A DNA stretch of 40,000 nt from Symbiodinium natans (taxonomy: Eukaryota > Sar > Dinophyceae > Suessiales > Symbiodiniaceae): assembly GCA_905221605.1 (NCBI GenBank), contig CAJNDS010000247.1:980638-1020637 (forward strand). Direction: 5' to 3'. Shown here piece by piece: positions 1-12,300 of the stretch (positions are counted from its first letter, which is position 1; the number at the start of each line of letters is the position of its first letter). The translations under genes were made by a program, and so were the position numbers. The notes below the pieces were generated by a model that was given only the letters and a program-made list of their open reading frames with translations, made no database searches and was not told where the DNA came from.

Positions 1-130
1 TCCAGGGCTTCGGTGTTGAGGCTGTCATGTGACGAGTCAGGAACAGTAGCAGTAGAGACGAGCAGCTGTGAAGGCACTTACTAGCAACAGCGGCCAAGCC
101 CCCAGAATAGAACTCTTGACACCAGACCCT

Positions 131-266
131 CATAACCCTAAACCCGAAACCCCCTAAACCCCCAAACCCTAAACCCCTAAATCCCTATAAACCCTAAACC
201 CCTCTAAACCCTAAACCCCTATAAACCCTAAACCCCTAAACCCCTACAAACCCTAAACCCTAAACA
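131..266 (+). repeat. degenerate CCCTAAA telomere-type array
   Basis: About 135 bp of CCCTAAA/CCCCTAAA/CCCTATAAA units ending directly in the acceptor AAACAG of the exon at 268. Confidence 0.9.
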
Positions 267-267
267 G

Positions 268-345
268 GTGGCCGGCATCCACCCCGCCTTCAAAGCGCTG
301 GCCTTGGCAGAGCCGCCGACGTCGCAGCACCCCTGGCTCACGGAG
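268..345 (+). CDS. VWA8: VWA8 exon: AAA module end, IHPAFKALALAEPP
   Basis: The frame from 268 reads VAGIHPAFKALALAEPP, then QHPWLTE, matching the family segment IHPSFRIIALAEPP...HQWL. The acceptor is CCCTAAACAG, inside a telomere-type array, and the donor is GCAGCT. Phase 0 at both ends. Joined to the next exon, the spacing WLTE-VAACFATHSAM equals the family WLGPEFLTMFFFHYM residue for residue. Confidence 0.85.
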
Positions 346-3300
346 GCAGCTTGGGTCTACCCTAGTACGTAGGGTTTAGGGTTTAGGGTTTAGGGTTTAG
401 GGTTTAGGGTTTAGGGTTTAGAATTTAGGGTTTAGGGTTTAGGGCTTAGGGCTTAGGGCTAGGGTGTAGGGTTTAGGGGGGGGGTCTACCATAGGGACCA
501 AATGAACCCCAAGCTTGGGATCACAGACCCAAAAAGACTCTAGTTCGGATGAAGGCATATGAACCATAAAACCGTTCAGGGTTCATCTAATCCCGAAGGT
601 AGGGCTGAGAGGGTTTACGGCTTATACACAGGACTAATTAAAGCAGAGAGAATAAACAACTGAACGTTTAGGGCCTCTGATTCTTAGGACTCCTTGTAGT
701 GAAGCCTTTTCGGAGGCTTTGACTCCCAACGGGAGGCATTGACTCCCAACGAACCCGACTTTCAGTCAGCCCCTTCAGACACCCTAAACCCTGAACCCCA
801 GCAGGAGGTGGCCGCCTGCTTCGCCACGCACAGCGCTATGGCATAATGCCACAGGTGTTTGACAGCGTATGGGAGATGAAAGATTTAGGACTTGAGGCCC
901 TAGGTGCTAAAGCTGATTGAAGATGGGACTTCAATGTCCCCTAAACCCTAAGCCCTAAACCCTAAACCCTAAACCCTAAGGCTGCTTGATTGGAGGTTGG
1001 GCTGCAGAGGTTACGCGCATGGAGATGTGTACCCCCAGGCTACCCAGAGCAACGGCCCCAAGACTTGGCTGGAGCCCCGGATATTCTAGGGTTTGGGGTT
1101 TAGGGTTTAGGGTTTAGAGTTCAGGGTTTAGGGTTCAGGGCTTAGGGTTTAGGGTTCAGGGTTTCGGGTGTAGGGTTTAGGGTTTAGGGCGTTGAATGCT
1201 TTTTGGGAAGCTTTTGAGTTGAAGAAGAGGGGCGGGTCTCTGTCGCGGAGCTTGTTTAGGAGGCTTCGCTGGTTTGCTTTTCGCTTCTGGGCAGGATAAT
1301 ATTTCCAGGGCACGAGGGCGTGGACCCTCCCTCTACTCAGTGAAAGGATGATCCTCAAGAGCCTTAGGGTTTAGGGTTTAGGGTTGACTTTTCAATCCTC
1401 AAAACCCTCAAAACCTTCCCCGAAACCCTCTCCCTCTAGATCTGAGGCCTCTTGTTCCTCAAGCCTTGAGTAACCACATCTTCAGAGCATGTAAACTCCT
1501 ATATTGTTCCATGCTGGTCATGAGTCTGCCTAGGCCGCATATAGATTTCTACTAATTGCTTAAGAACCCCGAAAAAACATTCTTCCTTACTAAGGGTGAT
1601 ATAGGGCTTGTTGTTTTTTTATTCTTTTGGGGTTCTTAAGCAAATAGTAGATTTCAAGAGGCCGGGGCGAGCTGACAGACATCAGGACAAGCTGTCCGAA
1701 GTCTCCGATCCACGCCTGAATCCTACACCCTGAAACTCCAGAGATCCAAAGGGGCCTACCAGTAGATTTAGATCTACCTGGGTTTAGGGTTTAGGGTTTA
1801 GGGTTTTGGGTTTAGGGTTTAGGGTTTAGGGTGGCTCAGGTGCAGCTTTTGGGAGAAGTCGTTCCTTCGCTGCCGACTGTGGCCGCGCAGCGCTTCGTGG
1901 CGGCGGCGGCGCAGCCCGCTGAGTCGAAGAAGGCGTGGTTTGGGGTTTAGGGTTTAGGGTTTGGGGTTTAGGGTTTAGGGTTTAGGGTTTGGGGTTTAGG
2001 GTTTAGGGTTCCAGGCCGCCGGGAGGGGGACAGCAAAACGGTGGCTCAAGATGGATGCTGTATTCCCGAAGAATGCTGTAACAAATAGTAAATGGTAGAG
2101 CATTTCACAGAGCAGGAGCAAAAAAGTTCATTAATGCTTTACAAAGGAGAAGAAGTCCATCATTGCAGACTTATAGAACCACAGACCCTATAACTGGTAC
2201 TAATGATTTTTACGCCTAGGCACTAACGGAGATACAGTTAACAGAGGAGTTACAAATATCTAGGGCTTAAAAGCGAATAAGAAAACTAGCGGCAGAAGCA
2301 GATTTTGGATGTTAAGGGAGGGGTTATGTTCAGCATTCATCGGCAACTGAAGAAGCTTGAAGCTGTAGTGATTAGGGTTTTGATGCTGAGAAATGGAAAT
2401 GCTGACAAAGCACTAAGCTTAACTGTTGGAACAACAGGAATCAGACCAGAAGTTCAATTACAGCGTAGTTTTTGGGACAAAACACACAGAGACATCACCC
2501 AAAATGCAGAACTTGGTGGAACATTACACTGCACTGCTTAATTGGAGCAAATCAGACGACATGGATAAAAGAAAACATCAAGGAAGCTAGCACGAAAAAA
2601 ACGTTATAAGATAGTCAACCATGTGAAATCCAAAAACATGTACTGCCATTCATGACGGAACTAAAAGATACTTCAGGATTTATGGCAGACGATGTGGAAG
2701 ATGCCGAATTCCCAAAAGAATGGGGCAACATTATTTATTATAATGATAATGGTCTGAAACTGTTAGCATAAAACAAGATCTTAGTTGTATTATGGGGCTG
2801 TGGTCAAGAATTAACAAAGCAAGTTGATGAACTGACGCAAGCAAATTCGTCAAGAGGGAGTGCTTCAGCAAAAGAGAAAGCAACACCGAAAACAGAAAAG
2901 GTAAAGACTAATGAGTTTATGCCGAGAATGGTGTTCTTATTCTTAATCGCAAGTTTCTGGACAGACTAGGTTTTTCTTGGTTCTTTCATGTCTGCTTTTA
3001 TTCGCTTTATGTGCAAGGGTCACCACATCAACAATTACGTAGCCGAGTTCGAGCTTGTCGTCGTATTCTGAATTGTCGTGGCAATACTTCATACCCTTAG
3101 TCCGACTAAACCCTAAACCCTAAACCCTAAACCCCCCAACACGCCAAGCCTGAAGCTGCAAAACCAAAAGCCTCAACCAACTGAACTCGTCGGCAGCGGC
3201 TAGCAGGCCCCCTCGCCGGAGGAGGGAAGGCCCAGCGAAGAGGCGCCCAAGGCATCACCTGAGGGTTTTCAAGCTTGCAGACTTTCAAGAGGTTTTCTCG

Positions 3301-6300
3301 CTTGAAGGGGTTTGCTGTGTAGGGGTTAGGGCTTAGGGGTTCATAAAACGTCCAGTTCGGGGTTGCTGTCGTTTCGGGCTGTTGGGATGAAGGTAAAGGT
3401 CACAGCAACTTCGGGTGTAGATCCCTGCATACCCAGTAGCTCCGCGGACTTGCTTGTGCATGGATTTGTGGCTTGGGTTGTGTGTTGGCAGCCAGGTGCC
3501 AAGTGTTGGCAGGCTTGGGTGAAATCTTGCAATGCGGTAGACCTCCAGCAGACTCACGCTGGCTTGCAACCCAAGATACATCATGGAATAGAAGCACTTG
3601 GCACTTGGGCTGAGAGACTTTCGATCTGGTTTCTCAAATGCAGCTCGCCTGACACAGAAAGCATTCCCCCCCTCCCCCTTTAGCACCACTGACCCCAAAC
3701 GCTGCCCGAACCGGCCGAATTCTTTCGTTTGAAAAGGCTGCTCCGGAACGCCTCATCGTACCTCTCCGCGCCCTGAGCTTAGGGGGGGGCGGGGAGGTGG
3801 AGAGGGAGAGGGCAGGTAGCTCTTGTGTTGCGTCTCCTGAATTCATCCTGCCTGCAGAACGACGTGTGAAGCCCTTCATATGCTGGTAGAATTCTAGGCG
3901 CAAGAGTTTGATGAAACCGGTCTATCGTCATCGGCATGACACACCCCAGCTGCCCTGTTCAAGCCTGGCGCACAACGGGTGAATCAAGCTAGTCGCTTCA
4001 ATCGCCTAGGTGCTTCTTCGTGTGGCCAAAGCAGCAGCTGTTGCCGGAGGGGACCAAGAGGCCCTCTGGTTTGGAAAATTTGGGACAGCGAACGGGGGAC
4101 CCCACCTTCAAGATCCCGAACCTCTGGACCGGCATGCGAGCGCAGACGCACTCGGGAATGTTGGTGTGAATGTTCAACGCGCTTTGAGCTCCAAAAGCCT
4201 TAGCGCCCACAACCAAGAGACCCTGACCCGGCATTTAATGTCGGGTTTAGGGTTTAGGGTTTAGGGTGAAAGGGCAGAGTCGGGGTAAGGCACGGAGGGT
4301 CCTCAAGCTCGAGCCTTCTGACTCACCCTAAACCCAGAGCCAAGCGCCAAAAAGTCGCGCACCCCAAAACCTGAATACCCTGAAGTTGTAGAGCTGAAGC
4401 CCCAATCCATCACCCTCTCCCGCATTTCGGAGTTCGGGCACGTAAAAGGGCCTTTTTTGAGTCCGGAGAGTCTAAAGGATCCAAAGGTCGGAGACGCTTT
4501 TTTTTGGGGGGGGGGGGGGGGGGGGGGTGATAGCCCTGAAGCCCTAAACCCTAAACCCTAAACCCTAAACCCTAAACCCTAAACCCTAAACCCTAAACCC
4601 CAAACCCCTCCCTGAGGTGGAGTTGCTTCACGGCCTCCTGCAGCAGCAGCTCTTCCCCTTCATGCCGAAAGGCCTTCCTTTGTGACATTCTACTATTTGC
4701 TTAATAAGAACCCCAAAAGAATTTTTATAAAACAAAAAAGCAAAATGACAATCCCTATATTACCCTTGTACGGGAGAATGTTTTTTGCTTTTTGGGGGTT
4801 CTTAAGCAATTAGTAGTATTTTGGGGTTTGGTTCAATTTTGCTTTGCTTTCGTTCCACAATGAGGGTGCCCTTTTCTGAGAAGGTTCAGAAAATGAGGAT
4901 AGCATGGCATTGTGGAGTATATTAGGATATGTTAGGGGTATCCATGTTCTTCTCCTGTTAGTTTGTTCTTGTAGTTTGTTGAGTCCTCTGAGTTGTCCAG
5001 CAGGAGATTTGGAATTTGGAGGCGTTTTGGTTGCGCATCTGCCTGGCATCTGGGATGCCAAAAGCATTAAGCCCTAAACCCTAAACCTTAAACCCTAGGC
5101 AGACTCCCAGGATGGGAATGTAGGGACTATGGGCCGCGGCACTCAGAAACTCCACTCCAGGCCAGGAATCCCCAGCCAAAATCCGGGCCAAAGAAGCCAG
5201 GAGAGATTCAGCTTTATACACTTCCCTGAGGCCAAGGCGCCCCCCCAAATCTTCACAGTATGCCTTTAACACACATAACAGGATTCCCTTATGATAAGGA
5301 CCCCAATAAGACACCCCTAAAATTTCGGAAGCCCCCCAAATCTTCCCAGTATGCCTTCAAACAGGGGAACGGGCGAAGCTGCTGGCCCAGCTCGCCGAGC
5401 ATTTCGGCGCAGCTGCGGCGGAAAAGGCGCCCGCTTTTTGCTGGTTTTTTACTGGTGCCCAGTAGGGGGTTTAGGGTTTTGGGGGCCCTTCAGGGTTTTG
5501 TGCCGTTTTCCGGTTGTAAGACTTTTTAGGGTTAGGCTTTAAGAAGTGATTAGGGCTTGAAAAGAGGCGGACTGCTTTGGGGGGGGGGGGGGGTTCGGTA
5601 CACTTAGCTCTGGCTCTGTGTTTGTGGATTGGCCCTTTAAACCTCAACCCTACAATACCATGACCAATGCTAGCCTGGACACGTGGTGAAGCATTCTAGG
5701 AGTGATTTGGTTCCACGACTTGTAGGAGAGAGAGTTTTTAGGTTTGGACAACATTTTAGGGCACACGAGCCGCAGGCGGCGGCAAAGGTGCTGCGCCGGG
5801 CACCGAGGTCGCGTGCCTTTGAGTGTATGCTTGGTTGTCTCTATCTTCTGTCGGGGTGCTGCAGGACCTCAAGCAAGTTGAGCAGAACCACAAAAGGGCT
5901 TCCTGAGACTGATGCTAGGACGTCCCGACTGGCGACGAACTTCTACGAGTCTGCTTGTTAACTGTAACTTTGCAGATGATGGAATTGTCATCCTCTGCAT
6001 CTTTGGAGATATGATAACCTTGAGCCGAAAACGTGAGCTTCACAGGCAGGGTACCTCGGAAAGCTCCTCAGACGCAGTTGGTACAATTGGCTGGCAACGT
6101 CCGTCACACATCCACGTTGAATGGGCGCGGGTAAGCTGTGTCCACTCCAGCCAAGAAGCACCTGCACTTGGCTTTTGCACCATCTCTCCCTCTTTCTCTT
6201 GTGTATTAGTTTTTGTTTAATCTCTCTCTCTCTCTGTCTCTCGGTCTCTCCCTCTCGCTCTCTCAGGAAACAGCGGCGTGACCCATCCTGGAAAGGACGT

Positions 6301-9300
6301 CAGTCTCGGGGAACAAGTTGTGTTCGAATTGTGCTTCCTAGGTTGCCGAGACGGTGTTCTTCTCCGAGTGTTTGTCTTTGTGTGTTTGCTTTGCTTTGCT
6401 TTGCTTTCTGTGAGGACATGGTCCAGTTTGGAGAGTGCGTGGTACCCGTGGGGAAACCGAAGCATCCAGAGCTCGCCGAACTCTCAGCAGGGGACAGCAC
6501 CTACATGTCAGAGCCTGTAAATCAGGGCGCAGGTGCTGCCAATGCATTCAGGCCTACTAGCTCCAGCTACCCAAGGCGCACTGGTTGCAAGAGTCCCATG
6601 ACCTGAGCAACTGCCAGGTTCCCAGCGTCGACTTCGTCGGTATCGATCGACATGTAGACTTACTTGAGGAGCTGGGGAAGGCGGGACACCATGGCCTTGA
6701 GTGTGAAATGAGACGGACTGCTGTTTAAGAAGCGCTGATGGCTTGGGGGGTTTTGGGGGCCTATAGGAAATCTTGAGGCCTTCTCCAAATGCTTATTTAC
6801 GGGATTCAGCCTCACAGCCACGAGAAGAAACATGATTGGGCGTGATGTTTTCTGCCCCGAAGGCGATCTTCCAGAGGAAAGCCACTTGATCCCAAGCAAG
6901 TCATGGATGTTCTGCACGCAGCTTTGATTTTGACAGGAATGCATGCGTGGGAGTGGTGGGACTTTCGGGGGCGCAATCCTGGGAACAAGGGACACGATTG
7001 TGGTGTAGGTCACCGTTTATTGCCAAGAGATGTTTCAATTCAAAGTAGAGGGGGGGGGGGGGGGGGGGGGGGGGGGCGTGAATCTCATAAGCCCTTCAAG
7101 CGATTCTGCCGGGTCCTTGATTGCTGGTGACACGCAGCTCAGCTCAGCTGCGTAAGCCAGATGGACGCACTAGGTGCTCCTTTGGCCTCTGTTCTGTTTG
7201 AGGACAGCGGACTTCGGCGCTGGGTCACTTAGAGGTCGTGGGGGCTGCAAAGGCTTCCTAGTTGCCTAGTCCCCCGCATGACACTAAGGAGCGCTTCCTC
7301 CTCCTCCTGGGACCGCAGGGTGTTGGGATACTTGCCGCGCAAGAGAGCTGCCGCTGGAAGCGTGAGTGAAAGCAGATGTCACCTGTCAGCCCAAATGGCC
7401 GAACCGCAAAAAAGTTACGCCTCAAGCCAAAGCTTTCGAGGAAAAATCGAGTGGTGGACTACTTCCTGCAGACTGTGGCCATGGAGCGCGAGTACATGCA
7501 GCTTCACCGGGACACAACAGTGTCGCAGCTCACCGCCGCCAAGCACCATTGAGACGCCCTGGTCCTGAACCTGAATGAACATCCCTGAACAGCAAACTCC
7601 GAGTGCCCTAAACACCCGACATTTTCAATTGTGCCTAGGTTACACCGGTCGTTTCGGACGGCCGCCTCTACCACGAGGAGGGATCGCAGTTCCATACATC
7701 TTTGTCTTGTAGAGAGTACGGGGTTTGGGGTGCAGCGTTCATGGTCGGAGAACTTTTTCAGATCCGCCTGAGACGGGGATGGCAAGATTTGTGAGTGGAT
7801 GCCAGATGCAGGCTCGTCACAGGCAGCAATTAAAAGGATGCCAATGCGACTTCTCTGTTTGAATACGCTTCCCAGAAAATCACGGCCCTCTCAATAAAAA
7901 CTTTTTGCAGACACCTTGTTTGTCAGAGGACTCCCCACTCGTCAGGGCGGCGCAATTTGGCCGTGCCCTGGTGCTGGATGAGGCCTGTCGAAGGGAGCGC
8001 CAAGGGGCCTTCAGAGATTTCGGGTCCCCGCGTCCAGCACGCAGGCCTAGGAGACGATGAATGGGCTCAGGGAACTTTAGGTGAGGATTTCGGGTGTGCG
8101 TGGCTTTCTTGTAACTGTGTGAGTTCTGATCGGTGGATAGCACAGAGGTATTGTCATGAGTCATACAATAAGTATTTGGATCCAATCTTCTGATTTCAAC
8201 CTTAATGTGCTGTCACGTCTACTTGTCGTCGTCCTGTGGGCGTTTGCATTGCAAGCGCATCTTCAAAAAGGCGCAGAAACTTCTTAGGACATGAGTGGCA
8301 CGAGGCAGCACAGACGCAGTTGTTTTTACCAAGGGTTGCAGAGTATCGGCTGAAGGAGAACATAGACCTCAAGCCCCAAACGCCACACAGATGAGAGTCC
8401 CTGAGCAACCTCAAACTGCTCAGACCCGAAACCCTAAAAAGTGAAAAGAAAAAAAAAAAACAGGCCGACAAGGCGCCTCTGGAGGCCGAACCCTGGATTT
8501 AGGGTTGATGGGTTTGGGGGGTTTAGGGGTTAGGGTTTAGGGTTTAGGGTTTAGGGGAGGTTTTTTGGGTTTTTTTGGGGGGGTTCGGTTTTCAGGTCGA
8601 AGGGGCTGGGGTCGGTTATGGGAGGTGATTGGGGTTGGGGGGTGCCGGGGCGTGGGAAGGGGGTGGCCTTGCGGTTGTGCGTCCGGCGGCGTCTGCCGAA
8701 GGCGGCATGCGTCGTGGCTGCTGATGGGATGTGTGCAGGCATGACCCTTAGCCCTTCTTCCAAACTTAAGCCCAGCTCACTTTACACTTTCCCCAAGTTG
8801 TTTCGGGCAGGGGGGTTTTGTAACCCCTCCTGAAACTCTGCATGAAACTCTGCATTCTGCCATGACCGCACGGCTTGTTCGGACCGTCTAGGACGCCGGG
8901 GCGAGGTAGAGCTACCTCCCCCCCCCCCAAAGTTGGCAGGTCGTGGTGATCCTCAAGTCCCTGATTGAGGATGGCCAGCTTGCACTCCCGGACGGACGAA
9001 GGCGGGCCAGAGACCTCGTGTTTTCCTCACGAGGGCTTACTGTAAGCTTCGTGCAAGCCTGTCGTGTTGGGGTTGTTGACGGAGTTTGGATGGAGTCTTG
9101 GCTAAGGCTCCTGTGGCTCACATCATCCGCTAAGCCTCTTATTCACCCGAAGCAACGCTCCACGAGGCTCGCTACTGCCACAGAGGCCACAGCTGGCGAG
9201 GGCGGCTCCACGACGCTGCAGGACCGCATGTGTCTTTTGATTTTTTTTGCGCTGTTGGGGCTGGTAAGCCTCCTGCGTTGGGGAAGTTAGGGTCGCTTGG

Positions 9301-12300
9301 CTCGAGGGTGCGCTGCTGCACGCGCTGAGAGGCCTTTTTCCACATCCTAACTGCCCTGAATCCAGGCCCACAAATGGACCAAAGCCTCAACATCCCTCAA
9401 CACTTGCAGGTTCATCCGGAGTTCCGAATGCTGCCTGGCAAGGAGTAGTTCGTGCAATCGTTTCAAGCAATATATCTTCCACTTGTTGCCGTGTCAAAGG
9501 TTGATGGCACATGCAGGCTTGCACAGCTGAAGCCGCATATGCCGAAGGCCTTAAGGATACCCCTTAGCTAAGGAAAATAGCCTAAATCATACAGGGATCC
9601 TTAATATGATTTCAGGCGTGTTCCTTATTTAAGGGGATTTAAGGGGTATTGGGGCTCTTTGGGGTAGATCATGCGGGTTTTTTCTCATAAAGCACAGTCT
9701 AGGCCTGAAAACCTCTCCATAGTATGCTAACGCTTCATCATTGTTGCACGCCACTAAGCCCTCAACCCCACAAAGCTCCAATACTCCTATATACCCCTCT
9801 AAACCCTAACCCTATAAACCCTATAAACCCTATAAACCCTCTAAACCCCATAAACCCTATAAACCCTATAAACCCCTCTAAACCCTATAAACCCTATAAA
9901 CCCTCTAAACCCCTCTAAACCCTATAAACCCTATAAGCCCTATAAACCCTAAAAGCCCTCTTCAGTCCCAGGTTTGTCCTCGCCAACCGCCCGGGCTTTC
10001 CCTTCCTGGGCAACGACCTGCTGCGCGAGGCGTGCGGGCCTGGATTTTGAAGGGGAAGGTTTGGGGGTTCAGGGGTTGAGAGGTATCTAGGCAGCTTGAA
10101 TTGCGCAAATCAGTTGGGAACTGGTCGCCAAGTTATTCCAGGGGCTCGAGGGTTTCTGTGCTTTGTTGTGAAGCCTCGGGCTCTCCTTAACTCTGTCCTC
10201 GAGTTTTGTGTACTGCCTGCGGCAGCGACATTCTAAGCTGTGGAGCCCTAGGCTCTATAGGACCTACGGTTTGTTTTTGCTTGTGTGACGAGGCAGACGT
10301 GTTCTCGGTCTTCTGCCTGGACAATCCAGCCACGTGGCTGTACAGAGTTTTTGACTGCTGTCACGAAGCTTGGGTTGGGGCGTGACAGAGAGTTGGGATG
10401 TTCGGGATGAAGCCCTAAACCCTAAACCCTACACCCTACACACCCTAAACTCTTGACCCTACCCATGGCAAGCGACGAGGAATGTTGTCCAGTTCCTTGG
10501 TTGGGGCTCTCAATTCCCTAGCAAAACTCCAAGCCCAAAAAAGGGAGAAGAGGGGGTTTAGGGGATGTTCCCCTGATGCTAACAGTCCTTTATAGCGAGT
10601 ATAATTGGGAGGAACATTATTAGGGTACCCTTGTCATATTATGGTTGGGCTGCCTTATGTTCCGTGTTTCTGGACCGGCGGCTCTCTACGAACCTCAGTG
10701 GCGACGCCGGACTAAGCGTAAAGACGAAGGCAATCTAGCACCCCCCCCAGCCCCCCCCATCCCCCCCCACCCAAAAAAACAGGTAAATACAGCAAACAAA
10801 TATAGCAATGCAAAGAAGAATCATAATGTTCCGAAAGCCCCCTCGACTCTGGCCCTGCGAAAGGATGCCACATCGGAGCTGCAGTTGGCGAGGGCAGTAG
10901 GCCTGGCATCTTCAAGAAACCCTAAATCCACTTAACGCTAAAGCACTCACCCTAAACCCATGCCAGGTTCTGTAGGGCAACTGAGTCTGGAGAAACAGGC
11001 TTCGTGATGACTTTCTTTGCTGTTTAGCGGCTCTTAAGATGTCCCACGCTCCGGATTTAGAATATACTGATGCGCATAGTGCTGGTAAATGCTTTGCAGT
11101 TTTTATGGCTTGGGGGACCATCGTACTTCCAAATGCGAAGTTATGCTTGATCCAGCTTTGTGTGCTAACGACAGCAAAAGGCGATACGATATGTTGTTCT
11201 ATATGCATCCCAGGCCCCAGACACTCCAATGTATCCCGTTTGCTTCGCAACGATGTTGACTTGTGTGTCCCGGGCCACGGGCCCGACTCGAATTTCGGGC
11301 CTGTGGTTCAAGTTAGCCGAAGCCCTGGGGAATCCCAGACCCAGTTGGGCCTCCCGTAGAGGCCCCAACGTGCCCGACGGCCTGCTCCGCACGCTGGTCG
11401 CCCTCTTTGCAGACCTCCGCTTGGCCTTGGAGGCTGAAGAAACCCACGGCAGTCGCCGCAGCCGTGGTCGTAGTTATCCTAGTCGTGACAGTCGTGGGAG
11501 TAGGAGGACTTGTAGGGTCTGAAATTGCTTGCATGAGCTCTACCTCCGCGGCTTTCGAGTGCAGAAGCAAAGCTGCCTGAAGGATGGCCGGTTACAGCCA
11601 CTTCGCAAAGCATTAGCTACTTCGGACCTTGCAGTTTAAGAGCTTAGGGTTCCGGCAGGCCTACTGTTCACGTGCAATTAGCAACCCTCTCCCGCCCCTC
11701 CCTCTTGATTGATTCAATCTGTCCGGCAGGGCGCCGAACAATATCGTTGCAGAAGGTTAACATTTTCAGGCTTTGGCATTTCGGGAGATTCCATCTCAAC
11801 GCTACAGTCACAGATCTAATTTGGTATCTCACAGCCACACAGCATTGGGGGGGGGGGGGGGGGGTTAGGGGGCCGAAGCTAAAGTAAGCACCTCATTGGC
11901 TGAGGGTCCCATAGATGAAGCGCTTCGTCTAGGGTCGAGCGGTCGAGCGCCGCGCAAACCTCCTCTCAACCTTGGGACCTCGAAATCAAAAATGTTACTC
12001 TCACTACAAACTACAACCATTACCTTATTATAGCATTAAACCCTGAAGCCCCTTAAACAACAAACCCACGGCCCAGGTATCCCTACAGCGCGCGGGAGCT
12101 ATTGGCGGTCATCCGACATCTGGCTCCTCGGATCTTGCCAGGGAGTTGGCTTTGGGATCTTGGCGATCTTGGGCTAATCATATGTTTCTGTGTGAGTTCA
12201 TAATATGGAACATGCGCGTTGTTTTGTATTGCAGGAGCGCTTCCACAACGAGCCACTGGAAGAGGCCCGGGCGCAGGTATCGGTAGCAACATATGTCAGC

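Larger units (their letters stand above)
5427..6414 (+). other. intron(s): poly-G, no clear gene
   Basis: Contains a G tract (5579-5594), the weak exon candidate at 5776, and non-repetitive sequence up to 6218. Open frames of 90-160 codons here overlap each other in different phases and show no motif. Confidence 0.5.

Noticed and set aside
2040-2056. GTGGCTCAAG as a relict dinoflagellate spliced leader
   Set aside because: Only the last few bases agree with the leader end (TTTGGCTCAAG), too short to be meaningful; no better relict was seen near the PPR gene.
9724-9918. 64-codon frame rich in NPINPINP
   Set aside because: Translation of the CCCTATAAA array.
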